Notes: generated by a model not told the origin, from the sequence alone. 34,567 bases of DNA from Halomarina oriensis (GCF_009791395.1 NZ_WSZK01000004.1:1-34567), one strand, 5' to 3'; shown: positions 6,652 through 13,442, numbered from the stretch's first letter. Program-made: numbers and translations.

Positions 6652-7326
6652 TCAGATGAGCGCCATCTGTTCCGGGTCGCTCGCGGCCTCAACTCGTCGG
6701 AGCCGGTCCCAGCACTTGTTTCGGACCACACCGGAGGTGTCGAGTGAGTCGACAGCCGTCTCGTGAACCCACCACGCGAGATTCGGCCCCGGTCGGCCGA
6801 CATGGACCGTCAGACCGCGCTCACCTGCGAGGTCGCAGATGAAAGCAACGACACGTCGGCCCGTCGCTGTCGGGGACCGTCGCCAGTCACGTGTCGCGTT
6901 CGGACCACCGCCACCACCGACCAAGACTCCCTCGACGTCGCGCGGGAGCTGAGCAAACTGATCGGCGAGGCGACCGGGTTGAATCACGCCGAACGGTGTC
7001 AGTCCACGGTCGGTGACGGCCTCGACCCACTCGCCCGCTCGGTCGCTCGTCGCCACGGCGTCGCCGACGACATCCGGAAGGACAACGAACTCCGGGAGGT
7101 CGGCGAACTCGGTCACGTCGTCGAGGGCGACGGAGAATGCGTCAGCATCCCACGTCTCGCCTGCGACGTGCGCGCGAAACGCACCGTTGTCGAGAAACCA
7201 CGGCCCATCAGCGTCGTGCGAGAGCCGGCGCGGAATCGCTGCCACGCCGTGCGTCAGCGACGGACAGACAGCACGCGCGTGTTGAACGTCGGGTGTCGAG
7301 GCGCACGTGTGGTAGAGCGTAACCCC
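6652..7326 (-). CDS. TGT/DpdA-like deazaguanine transglycosylase fold protein, start disrupted
   Basis: About 224 residues from VTLYHTCAS to the TGA at 6652. Motifs resemble the tRNA-guanine/DNA-7-deazaguanine transglycosylase superfamily as seen in short haloarchaeal and phage DpdA-like proteins: PWFLDNGAF, FVVLPDVVGD, VEGVLVGGGGG, TVHVGRPGPNLAWWVHE and DSLDTSGVVRN. Such enzymes exchange guanine for a 7-deazaguanine base in tRNA or DNA; here a role in DNA protection is inferred. The usual VGGT..WK motif is replaced by VGGGGGPNATRDW. No ATG, GTG or TTG exists at the expected start. The TAATG junction with the upstream gene puts its ATG one base out of frame, and a fifth G in the ATGGGG run would restore a normal start. 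It is therefore either frameshifted, mis-sequenced, or begun at an unusual codon. Confidence 0.5.
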   Translation of the reverse strand, partial: GVTLYHTCASTPDVQHARAVCPSLTHGVAAIPRRLSHDADGPWFLDNGAFRAHVAGETWDADAFSVALDDVTEFADLPEFVVLPDVVGDAVATSDRAGEWVEAVTDRGLTPFGVIQPGRLADQFAQLPRDVEGVLVGGGGGPNATRDWRRSPTATGRRVVAFICDLAGERGLTVHVGRPGPNLAWWVHETAVDSLDTSGVVRNKCWDRLRRVEAASDPEQMALI

Positions 7327-7327
7327 A

Positions 7328-7537
7328 TTAGCGGCCCTCCAACTCCACTTCAGCCTCGGCGCGTAGCCGTTCTTCCTCCTCCCAGTCGAAGCAGTCGTCA
7401 CACCGGTCGTCGTTGACCTGCTCCGTCTCGCCACACTCGACGCACGGTGGTGCTACCCCGTGGAGTTCGGCCGTGTCAATTGTCTCCGGTTCGCCGATGT
7501 TCGGCGCTTCTTCTCGGTGAATATGATCGAAAGTCAT
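7328..7537 (-). CDS. Small CxxC zinc-ribbon protein
   Basis: The 69-residue product starts at MTFDHIHREE and carries Cys32-x2-Cys35 and Cys46-x2-Cys49 (PPCVECGETE and DDRCDDCFDW), a typical haloarchaeal zinc ribbon, followed by a Glu-rich helix. It sits 14 bases after the preceding small zinc gene, and its TAA overlaps the ATG that would begin the DpdA-like gene, so it is the middle gene of a leftward operon. The function is unknown. Confidence 0.7.
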   Translation of the reverse strand: MTFDHIHREEAPNIGEPETIDTAELHGVAPPCVECGETEQVNDDRCDDCFDWEEEERLRAEAEVELEGR

Positions 7538-7551
7538 GGGTCGGGGGTCGC

Positions 7552-7782
7552 TTAGTTGTCCCCGAACCAGAGCCGGTACCGAATCAGGCACAGGCGGCAC
7601 TTGGGACCGGCGTAGCCGGGGAGAACGCCCTTGCACCACGCCGTGCCCGTCGAGCAGTCCAGCGAGCAGTGAACGCATGGGAACTCGTCGTCCCAGCTTT
7701 CACAGCCCTCGGTGCCGTGGTCGCACGTCGCCGGTTCGGTCGTCTTCAATTCGTCCGTCGCCGTCAGGTTCGTTGCAGCCAT
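7552..7782 (-). CDS. Cysteine-rich zinc-binding protein (76 residues)
   Basis: The start MAATNLTATD follows the conserved leader CCAAACACC directly, which decides against an upstream ATG at 7884. Eight cysteines (20, 27, 36, 39, 43, 50, 62, 65) sit in CDHGTEGC, CVHCSLDC and CRLC patterns and could bind two zinc ions. It is the first gene of the leftward operon and is divergent from the 7958 gene. Both are preceded by the same kind of dyad operator. The function is unknown; nucleic-acid or protein binding is likely. Confidence 0.7.
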   Translation of the reverse strand: MAATNLTATDELKTTEPATCDHGTEGCESWDDEFPCVHCSLDCSTGTAWCKGVLPGYAGPKCRLCLIRYRLWFGDN

Positions 7783-7793
7783 GGTGTTTGGAG

Positions 7794-7841
7794 GGGGCTT
7801 TCGCCCCGTACTTCTATAGAATAGAACTAACACCATAAAGG
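7794..7841 (-). promoter_or_regulatory. Promoter P1: TATA, dyad operator, GAAA-loop leader hairpin
   Basis: Reading leftward: TATA-like CCTTTATG (7834-7841), dyad TTCTAT-TCT-ATAGAA (7812-7826), hairpin GGGGC-GAAA-GCCCC (7794-7807), then CCAAACACC and the ATG at 7782. The same order of parts occurs at P2 and P3. Confidence 0.75.
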
Positions 7842-7899
7842 TATCGCTTTGAAGCTTCTCTGCTATCGTATCGACATTATGCACGCGAGAATCGGAGTC

Positions 7900-7956
7900 T
7901 TTATGCTATACTACTACATTGTAGAATACAGAGGGGGAAACCCCTTACCAAACACC
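7900..7956 (+). promoter_or_regulatory. Promoter P2: TATA, dyad operator, GAAA-loop leader hairpin
   Basis: TATA-like TTTATG (7900-7905), degenerate dyad ACTACTACATTGTAGAATA (7910-7928), hairpin AGGGG-GAAA-CCCCT (7932-7945), then CCAAACACC (7948-7956) one base before the ATG at 7958. Confidence 0.7.
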
Positions 7957-7957
7957 T

Positions 7958-8293
7958 ATGACCGCAACTCTGCGGCCCAACAGGGCCGTCCGAATGCTGA
8001 ACGGTACTCCGACAGGCGTCGGCCTCGACGCCTTCTGTGACTCGTGCAACCGCTACCTCGAAGCCGGTGACGACGTGCGAGTCTACGTCACCGCCGGACG
8101 CGGCGACCGCCTGTCGCTCCGGTGGGTCTCCTGCTCGACGTGTGGCCCCTGTGGGGACGCAACGGCCGCCGAAGATGGCGAACTCCACGCCGTCGCCACG
8201 CTCCGGTCGGTCCTCAACGCGCCGTCACCGCGTCTTGTCCTCACCGACGCCCGCCTCGACCCTGACGTGAGCCACGAGGTCGTCCGACGATGA
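7958..8293 (+). CDS. Small zinc-binding protein (111 residues)
   Basis: Cys27-x2-Cys30 (FCDSCNRYLE) and Cys59, Cys62, Cys65 (CSTCGPCG) form a zinc site around a beta-rich core (VRVYVTAGRGDRLSLRWVSC). The C-terminal 40 residues (LVLTDARLDPDVSHEVVRR) look like a separate helix-strand unit. The start follows the conserved leader of promoter P2. The stop overlaps the next ATG, so it leads a rightward operon of three short genes. The function is unknown. Confidence 0.75.
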   Translation: MTATLRPNRAVRMLNGTPTGVGLDAFCDSCNRYLEAGDDVRVYVTAGRGDRLSLRWVSCSTCGPCGDATAAEDGELHAVATLRSVLNAPSPRLVLTDARLDPDVSHEVVRR

Positions 8294-8541
8294 TGCTCGG
8301 ACTGTTCGCGTCGGAGGTTCGCAGGGACTTCCGCGACATGGTGTTGTCCGAAGTCGAAGCAATGTACGGCGTGGATGCCCGCGCCGATGCCGAGGAGGCC
8401 GGGAGCGACCCGGCACGAATCGACGTGGTGGGTGTTGCTCTCCGGTCGGGCGTGCCACTCGTGCCATCGTCGGGAAACGCCCGTGCCACGGCGAAGTGGT
8501 GGGCGCGTGAGAACGGCTACGAGCCGGTTATGAGGGCCTGA
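8290..8541 (+). CDS. Hypothetical 83-residue helical protein
   Basis: The start ATGATG overlaps the previous stop. The product is a mixed helical protein (SEVRRDFRDMVLSEVEAMYG) without cysteines or membrane segments and ends in ARATAKWWARENGYEPV. It has normal haloarchaeal codon use and is co-transcribed with the zinc-binding gene upstream. No family is recognised. Confidence 0.65.
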   Translation: MMLGLFASEVRRDFRDMVLSEVEAMYGVDARADAEEAGSDPARIDVVGVALRSGVPLVPSSGNARATAKWWARENGYEPVMRA

Positions 8542-8553
8542 GAGGCCGGGTCT

Positions 8554-8853
8554 ATGCTCGACTTTGAGAAGCCGCCAGCGATGCCTCCCGAACTGTTTAG
8601 CGAACGCTCGAAGCGGCGGCTACACGTTCAGCGGATGCTTGAGCGCATGGCGTTCGTAGAGTCGTTCTACGTCACGCTCGACACCGACGCCGAACTCGTC
8701 GGTCACGTCGAAGCCCCACGGTCACGCCTGCCGCTCATTGCCCGTCTGCTCGCCACCGAGAACGCCCGTCTGACGACCGACGCAGGCCGCCCGCGAGTCG
8801 TCGCAGACGGTGGAACCGAACCTGTCGCCACGGCCGCCATCCGACCGGCCTAA
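8554..8853 (+). CDS. Hypothetical 99-residue protein
   Basis: It begins 13 bases after the previous stop. The N-terminal half is basic and helical (FSERSKRRLHVQRMLERMA), followed by a strand-rich part (SFYVTLDTDAELVGHVEAP) and an Ala/Thr-rich tail. No motif or family is recognised. It is the last gene of the P2 operon; promoter P3 follows within 30 bases. Confidence 0.6.
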   Translation: MLDFEKPPAMPPELFSERSKRRLHVQRMLERMAFVESFYVTLDTDAELVGHVEAPRSRLPLIARLLATENARLTTDAGRPRVVADGGTEPVATAAIRPA

Positions 8854-8880
8854 CCCCCGGTCGAACGGCCAACCGAAGCC

Positions 8881-8936
8881 TTTATGCATCTACTTCTACT
8901 AAATAGAAGTACAGGAGGAAACTCCTGCCAAACACC
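8881..8936 (+). promoter_or_regulatory. Promoter P3: TATA, dyad operator, GAAA-loop leader hairpin
   Basis: TATA-like TTTATGC (8881-8887), dyad ACTTCTACTAAATAGAAGT (8892-8910), perfect 6-bp hairpin CAGGAG-GAAA-CTCCTG (8912-8927), then CCAAACACC (8928-8936) directly before the ATG. This is the best formed of the four related promoters. Confidence 0.8.
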
Positions 8937-9395
8937 ATGCAAAGCGATATTGCAACTCTCGGCGCGGAACTGTTCACGAACTTCGACTACGCGGCGTCGG
9001 ACGCTGATGACCGGCGAACGTGGCGTGCTCGCACCCAGTCGATGCTCGTACTCCCAGAGACGGACACCGAAGGCGATGCGACGGGCCTCTACCACGTGTT
9101 CAGTCAGTCGGGTAGCAACTACCTCGCGGACCCCGAACTCGACTCTTGCACCTGCCCGGACATGGCGCACAACGACCCTGAGAACGGATGTAAGCACATC
9201 CGGCGCGTCTCCCTCGCCATCGACGAAACGTCGCTCCCCGCCCGCACAGAGAGCACTGACGACTACTGGACCGAGTTCGACGCGACGACCACGAACATCG
9301 CCGAGCAGATAGAGAACCTCAACGAGCGTATCCAGCAACTCGGAACGCTCCTCGACGCCGGCCTCGTCGCCAAGGCGGAATTGGCCGACGAGTAG
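8937..9395 (+). CDS. SWIM zinc-finger protein (152 residues)
   Basis: A SWIM-type finger CxCx(n)CxH is formed by Cys71, Cys73, Cys85 and His87 (DSCTCPDMAHNDPENGCKHI), after a strand pair (GLYHVFSQSGSNYLAD) typical of the domain. Residues 115-150 form a likely coiled coil (IAEQIENLNERIQQLGTLLD). SWIM domains bind DNA or partner proteins, and small single-domain forms are common in haloarchaeal genomes and viruses. The start is fixed by the conserved leader of promoter P3. It is followed by promoter P4, so it is probably monocistronic. Confidence 0.85.
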   Translation: MQSDIATLGAELFTNFDYAASDADDRRTWRARTQSMLVLPETDTEGDATGLYHVFSQSGSNYLADPELDSCTCPDMAHNDPENGCKHIRRVSLAIDETSLPARTESTDDYWTEFDATTTNIAEQIENLNERIQQLGTLLDAGLVAKAELADE

Positions 9396-9429
9396 ACAGC
9401 CACCCCCGCTCGACAACCGAACGACACTC

Positions 9430-9470
9430 TTTTATACTTCTATAATATAGAAGTTGTATGGAGAAACACC
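9430..9470 (+). promoter_or_regulatory. Promoter P4: TATA and dyad operator, no clear hairpin
   Basis: TTTTATAC (9430-9437) overlaps a near-perfect dyad ACTTCTATAATATAGAAGT (9436-9454). The leader keeps AAACACC directly before the ATG at 9471 but lacks the GAAA-loop hairpin of P1-P3. Confidence 0.75.
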
Positions 9471-9908
9471 ATGCAAGACACTGAAGCAACGACAGTCCAC
9501 TTCGACGTCGTCGGGACCGCCCACGTCCGCCATCATCAAGCGATCAAGGTCGGAGCCATCGACGGCCTCCGCGCAGCGGGCCTCACCGACGCCGCGTCTT
9601 TGCGGTACCACGTCGTCGAGCATCCCGACGGTCCCCTGCTCGTCGCGGAAGGCCTCGACGTCGAAGTCGACGGTCGGGCCGAACCGCACGCCCGGCCAAT
9701 CTACGACGAGGGCGGGGCCGGCGGTATCGCCTCGATTCCCGCAGCCGACTTCGAGGAGACCTTCGGCATCGACCGCGTGGAGCTGACCGAACGCGACGTC
9801 GACCTCGAAGTCCTCGCCGCGCCCGACCACCACCTCATCGCGTTCCGACTGCCACCCAGCGTCGACGTCGACCTCGGTGGCGTCGATCTCGAGGAGGAGG
9901 TGGCGTAG
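9471..9908 (+). CDS. Hypothetical acidic 145-residue protein
   Basis: The start follows promoter P4. The protein is beta-rich, with repeated Asp-Val-Asp segments (VELTERDVDLEVL, SVDVDLGGVDLEEE), and has an early HVRHHQ cluster that could bind metal. No membrane segment or cysteine is present. It is directly followed (TAG then ATG) by the 9909 gene, so the two are one transcript. No family is recognised. Confidence 0.7.
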   Translation: MQDTEATTVHFDVVGTAHVRHHQAIKVGAIDGLRAAGLTDAASLRYHVVEHPDGPLLVAEGLDVEVDGRAEPHARPIYDEGGAGGIASIPAADFEETFGIDRVELTERDVDLEVLAAPDHHLIAFRLPPSVDVDLGGVDLEEEVA

Positions 9909-10418
9909 ATGGACGACCTCCCGCTCGAAGAACTCCCGGAGGAAGCACCGCACCCGATGTGCGTCCTACTGGGGACGCCCGACCCCGAGGCGTTCATTCG
10001 GTTCGACATGAGCGCGAAACGCGCGGCACTACTGGCGAAGAAGGTCCACGAAGAGCGGGCAGAAGCAGGACCCGACGAACTGGTTCAAGCACCGGTCTAC
10101 GTCGGTCAGGAGGCATATCGACACCTGCACGACACAGTGGGTCGACTCGCGGGGCCCGGCGCAGCCGCCAAGAACCTCCAGGTCATCGCCGACCCCGAAC
10201 CTGAGATCTCAGTCGGCGTTGCTATCAGCGACGAGCAGGTTCGGCACCTCGCCGACGATCTCGCTCGTCGAGGACCGGCAGTCGACCGCCTCACCTGGGC
10301 GGTGCCGACGTCGACGGTCGCCGCGACGCTGTTCATCGAACAGGTAAAAGCCGCAGTGCGAGGCGAAGACCCGACCGAAGCGCTCGAAGGCGTCACAGAG
10401 GAAGACCTACATGGGTGA
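9909..10418 (+). CDS. Hypothetical 169-residue protein
   Basis: The ATG follows the previous stop without a gap. An acidic N-terminus (DDLPLEELPEEAPHP) precedes an alpha/beta region with MCVLLGTPDPEAFIRFDMS and two Ala/Arg/Glu-rich helices (AKRAALLAKKVHEERAEAG, EQVRHLADDLARRG). It overlaps the following winged-helix gene by 8 bases. The function is unknown; the operon suggests a joint role with both neighbours. Confidence 0.65.
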   Translation: MDDLPLEELPEEAPHPMCVLLGTPDPEAFIRFDMSAKRAALLAKKVHEERAEAGPDELVQAPVYVGQEAYRHLHDTVGRLAGPGAAAKNLQVIADPEPEISVGVAISDEQVRHLADDLARRGPAVDRLTWAVPTSTVAATLFIEQVKAAVRGEDPTEALEGVTEEDLHG

Positions 10419-10677
10419 CGCCCCAGAGGAGCTCGTCGAGGACGTCGTCCGCATCGTCGACGCCCAGACCTCGCCGAAGCAACCGAACGACGTCGCCGAC
10501 CACACCATCGTTCGCGCGCTCGTTCGTCGATACACTCGGCGCGAGGGGGGGGGTGAGTACGATGCCGGCACGGTCAAGCGCCATCTATCTCCCAGCGAGG
10601 CCCGGGAGGCCATCGAGGCGGCCGTTGCAGCGGGCCGTCTCGTTGAGCAGGACGGGCGCTACGCCATCTCATCGTAA
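10411..10677 (+). CDS. Winged-helix-like protein (88 residues)
   Basis: The helical pattern EELVEDVVRIVDAQ, then TIVRALVRRYTRREG, then TVKRHLSPSEAREAIEAAVA ends in a hairpin GRLVEQDGRYAISS, which is typical of a winged-helix wing. It is probably a DNA-binding regulator. It ends the P4 operon and overlaps the upstream gene. It is a candidate for the protein that reads the shared operators, but this is a guess. A run of eight or nine G at about 10547-10555 encodes the GGG in the middle and is a likely slippage spot. Confidence 0.6.
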   Translation: MGDAPEELVEDVVRIVDAQTSPKQPNDVADHTIVRALVRRYTRREGGGEYDAGTVKRHLSPSEAREAIEAAVAAGRLVEQDGRYAISS

Positions 10678-10946
10678 CCCCGGAGTATTTAACCTCAGAC
10701 AGCACAGAATACGATAAGGACTGATAACCGGACTGCCCATAATTCACATTTCCATGTTGCATCATGGTGTTTGGTAGGGTAGCGCCGTAGTGTCGGTCCG
10801 CTATTCATCGCGGTTTTGCAGATAGTAAATGAGGCCCTCAGCAGAAGCGCCCACACGTCTCGTGTCTCGCCAGTCGGTTGGACATCACCTGCGGAGATTG
10901 GGCGCTAACTATTGGACGAATGTCAGATACAGAATGGATGTTGAGT
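10678..10946. other. Gap with an orphan copy of the conserved leader (minus strand)
   Basis: At 10763-10774 the minus strand reads CCAAACACC followed directly by ATG, identical to the end of leaders P1 and P3. The frame behind it (MMQHGNVNYGQSG...) does not look coding, and no dyad operator is seen upstream, so this may be the remnant of a lost gene of the same regulon. No other gene is seen in the gap. Confidence 0.5.
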
Positions 10947-11612
10947 CTACGCCTCGAACGTTGCCGACGTCCCCACGTGAACCGGCTCGAACGGGACGCC
11001 GATGTCGCCGTGGTAGACGGCGATGTTGGCTTCGAGGTCGGTGAGGAGGTAGTGTTCGATGACCTCGGTGAGCTGGTCGTACCGCTCATCATCAGTGTCG
11101 GAGAGTGCTGTGAGGTACGCCGGACCGAGTTCTTCCCCGAAGCGGATGTTCGTGAGTTCCGAACCACCCCAGTGGGTCGTTGCTGGCGTCCACCCGTACG
11201 CTTCGAGGCATTCTTCCAGTTTAGGCCACTTCTTCCCCATTCGGTCGGCCTCCGGCTTCCGGTCCTCAAAGAGATCGATGTGTGGCGCAATCTCCGGGCC
11301 ACCGACGCTCTCCTCCAGAATCATCGAGCGGTCGTACAGAAAGTCAAGGTCGAACCCCTGACCGTTGTAGGACACGAGGGCGTCGGCACCCGACTCGTTC
11401 AGGTGTGCAAGGCCCGTGCGAATGAGCGCCGCTTCCCCACCCCCGTCGCGGTGGACCATCGTGTACTCCGCCTCATCAGCCGGCGTTCCACGTTCGTGGA
11501 CGCCGATGCCGATGGACACCGTCTCTCCCACCTTTGGTTTGTAGTGAGTCGTCTCGATGTCGATGGTCGCCACGCGCTCGAACTCAGCGTCGTCTCGGGA
11601 ATATCGCATCAT
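10947..11612 (-). CDS. DnaQ-like (RNase H fold) 3'-5' exonuclease
   Basis: The 221-residue product has the three exonuclease motifs: Exo I ATIDIETT (Asp18, Glu20), Exo II SYNGQGFDLDFL (Asn83, Asp88) and Exo III HYLLTDLEAN (Tyr188, Asp192). It matches the archaeal group of stand-alone nucleases related to the exonuclease domain of family B polymerases. It would trim DNA or RNA 3' ends in repair, replication or recombination. A TATA-like box at about 11633-11642 lies roughly 26 bases upstream of the ATG, so it appears leaderless and separately transcribed. Confidence 0.85.
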   Translation of the reverse strand: MMRYSRDDAEFERVATIDIETTHYKPKVGETVSIGIGVHERGTPADEAEYTMVHRDGGGEAALIRTGLAHLNESGADALVSYNGQGFDLDFLYDRSMILEESVGGPEIAPHIDLFEDRKPEADRMGKKWPKLEECLEAYGWTPATTHWGGSELTNIRFGEELGPAYLTALSDTDDERYDQLTEVIEHYLLTDLEANIAVYHGDIGVPFEPVHVGTSATFEA

Positions 11613-11632
11613 CCGAGACTCTGACCGGAGCT

Positions 11633-11642
11633 ACATTATTTT
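11633..11642 (-). promoter_or_regulatory. TATA-like box of the exonuclease gene
   Basis: The minus strand reads GAAAAATAAT about 26 bases before the ATG at 11612, the expected place for a leaderless archaeal transcript. Confidence 0.45.
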
Positions 11643-11713
11643 TCGGTTGTCAGTTCAAGCTACTGTAACGAACTGCTGGAAGCAACTCGCAGAGCCAGTC
11701 GAATTAGCATCAC

Positions 11714-12022
11714 TCATGATGTGTCGTTGGAGTTTCTATTCTCAACAATGACAGTCGTGAAAAGCGGACGGTTCGCAATTGACCAGTCGGCGTCTGTGCG
11801 GCCGCACGAGCGGCAGGCCGTCGGTCGCTCGACGGTGTAGCGCTTCGACCCGCAGTTCCGACAGGCCCGGAGTCGACGACGTCGACGTGCGTCTTGGAGG
11901 AACCTTCCGAAGCGCGCCGCCCGACGAGACTTCGAGACGTCGCCCGCCTCGTCAAAGATGACGACCTCCTCGCCTTCGTCGAACGAGTCGATGAGTTCCT
12001 CCAACCTCTCGACGCGCTTCAT
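11714..12022 (-). CDS. Zinc-ribbon protein (102 residues)
   Basis: An acidic N-terminal helix (MKRVERLEELIDSFDEGEE) leads into a strand, a basic Arg-rich stretch (FLQDARRRRRLRA) and a ribbon with Cys54-x2-Cys57 and Cys70-x2-Cys73 (CRNCGSKRYT, CRSCGRT). The basic patch beside the ribbon suggests nucleic-acid binding. The start overlaps the stop of the 60-residue gene upstream. It is the last gene of the 13236-11714 operon. Confidence 0.75.
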   Translation of the reverse strand: MKRVERLEELIDSFDEGEEVVIFDEAGDVSKSRRAARFGRFLQDARRRRRLRACRNCGSKRYTVERPTACRSCGRTDADWSIANRPLFTTVIVENRNSNDTS

Positions 12023-12201
12023 CGCTCGTCCCTCCACTCCGAGACGACGTCCATCCGGCGGTTGGCCTCCGTGAAGTCGCGCGTTCCTGCGAGTTCTTCC
12101 ATGCGGTCCTTGAGATAGGCGACGTCGAGGGCGTTCATCTGGGACTTCGACCCGGCGCGGAGTGCCCCCTTCGCGTCTTCGAGGTGTTCGTGGTTGCTCA
12201 T
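12019..12201 (-). CDS. Hypothetical 60-residue helical protein
   Basis: It overlaps both neighbours by four bases (ATGA), which supports its reality and co-translation. The sequence is helical and charged (LKDRMEELAGTRDF, ANRRMDVVSEWRDER) with no cysteine or membrane segment. No family is recognised. Confidence 0.65.
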   Translation of the reverse strand: MSNHEHLEDAKGALRAGSKSQMNALDVAYLKDRMEELAGTRDFTEANRRMDVVSEWRDER

Positions 12202-12983
12202 CGCTCTGCTCTCACCATCCCTGACTCGCGGAACGTAACCGACAGGCCGGCGTCGTTAAGCAGCGCCAGTGCGCGCTCGTCGTCGATGCGGTGGAGTTCG
12301 ACGAACGCGACACGGACGTCACCGAGCAGGTCGCCCAGACCGTCGAGTACCATTGCCTCGGCCCCCTCGACGTCCACCTTCAGCACGTCGGGTGTGTCGG
12401 CGGCCACCTCGTCGCCACGGGCCGTCTCGACCTCAACGACCGCGCCGTCCTGCCAGTCGTCCAGGAGTGACCCTCGACCCGCGCCGGCACCGTCGGCACA
12501 CCGATTGTCGAGCGTGAACGATGCGATCCCGGCCTCATTCGAGAGTGCGACCGAGCGGACGTCCACACGGTCGCCCAGTCCGTTCCGAGCGACGTTCCGG
12601 GCGAGTGCCCGGCGGTTGGCCTCAACCGGCTCGAACGTGACGACAGACGCCCCTCTGGACGCGCCGAAGCACGCCCACGACCCGACGTTCCCGCCGACGT
12701 CCCAGACCGTGTCGGTCGGTTGGAGGTCGTCGAGGAACGCCGAGAGCATCGGTCGCTCCAAGGCGATTGCTCGCATGTGGTCCCACTCGCTCGCAGTCTG
12801 ACGGCGGAAACGTACCGTCTCGCCACTGATTGTGACCGTCTTGGTGTTGGTGGTCAGCCAGTGGAGCGAGCGAGCACGGCGGTGGAGGCTCCACCGAAGT
12901 TCGTCGACGGCCATCCGGATTCCATCGACGCCGTTCTCGCGGACGCTCGACCCGGCGTAGCGGACGAAGCCCGTGGCACCCAT
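12198..12983 (-). CDS. FkbM-family methyltransferase
   Basis: The product has 261 residues from the ATG at 12983; the longer frame to 13157 would overlap the upstream gene. Motif I DVGGNVGSW (95-103), TFEPVEANRRAL (motif II region, about 116-127), VRSVALSNEAG, and VLKVDVEGAEAMVLDGL (FkbM signature) are all present. FkbM enzymes are S-adenosylmethionine-dependent methyltransferases acting mainly on sugars or glycolipids. In a haloarchaeal element it may modify surface glycans, for example S-layer N-glycans, and so alter recognition by viruses or partners. That role is inferred. Confidence 0.85.
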   Translation of the reverse strand: MGATGFVRYAGSSVRENGVDGIRMAVDELRWSLHRRARSLHWLTTNTKTVTISGETVRFRRQTASEWDHMRAIALERPMLSAFLDDLQPTDTVWDVGGNVGSWACFGASRGASVVTFEPVEANRRALARNVARNGLGDRVDVRSVALSNEAGIASFTLDNRCADGAGAGRGSLLDDWQDGAVVEVETARGDEVAADTPDVLKVDVEGAEAMVLDGLGDLLGDVRVAFVELHRIDDERALALLNDAGLSVTFRESGMVRAER

Positions 12984-12984
12984 C

Positions 12985-13236
12985 TCAGTCACCCCGCTCC
13001 TCGGCCTCCTCGACGAGTCGTTCGACGACCTCGCTGCCGAGCGTGACGAGTTCGCGGTCGCCCTGGACACGCTGGTAGAACGAGATGCCGCCACTGTCGA
13101 GTAGCGAGACGTCGGTCTCGCGGATGATGAGTTCGCCTTCGCGCGCGAATTCCTCACGAGCGCGGAGCTTCGTTTCGACGCCGTTGTCGACTGGTTCTAC
13201 TTCTTCGATTCCGGTCCGCAATTGGTGTCCTGGCAT
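12985..13236 (-). CDS. Hypothetical acidic 83-residue protein
   Basis: It starts at MPGHQLRTGIEEVE and contains a beta-rich middle (REGELIIRETDVSLLDSGGISFYQRV) and an acidic helical end (SEVVERLVEEAEERGD). It lies one base upstream of the FkbM gene, as the first gene of the operon. A short dyad TATCG-G-CGATA overlaps the region just before its start. The function is unknown. Confidence 0.6.
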   Translation of the reverse strand: MPGHQLRTGIEEVEPVDNGVETKLRAREEFAREGELIIRETDVSLLDSGGISFYQRVQGDRELVTLGSEVVERLVEEAEERGD

Positions 13237-13261
13237 GGTATCGGCGATAGGTCGCCACCCA

Positions 13262-13304
13262 GACCCCGCGCGGGAATCGAACCCGCGTTAAACCACTCGG
13301 GGCT
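13262..13304 (-). other. tRNA 3'-end-like fragment, candidate attachment site
   Basis: The minus strand reads GCGGGTTCGATTCCCGC, a complete T-arm with a 5-bp stem and TTCGATT loop, followed by GCGGGGT as the 3' acceptor strand. Upstream the bases AGCCCCGAGTGGTTTAAC do not complete a tRNA, and no anticodon arm is seen. Archaeal elements often integrate into tRNA 3' ends and carry such a fragment as their att site. Whether it is used is unknown. Confidence 0.5.
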
Positions 13305-13340
13305 TACCATACAGTCGTGCGGAGAAGAACTGTATGGTAA
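13304..13340. repeat. Interrupted palindrome, copy C, beside the tRNA-like fragment
   Basis: TTACCATACAGT (13304-13315) and ACTGTATGGTAA (13329-13340) are exact 12-bp arms with a 13-base spacer, the longest arms of the four copies. It abuts the tRNA-like fragment, which makes a recombination role thinkable here. Confidence 0.9.
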
Positions 13341-13442
13341 CGTCGGATCACCCCCTACAGTCAAATAGGGAAACCCAGAACCGCGTAGGCGGTTACCTTG
13401 GGTGAGCGCCGAGTCACCGCCTGAGCGGTTCGACGAGTCGTC

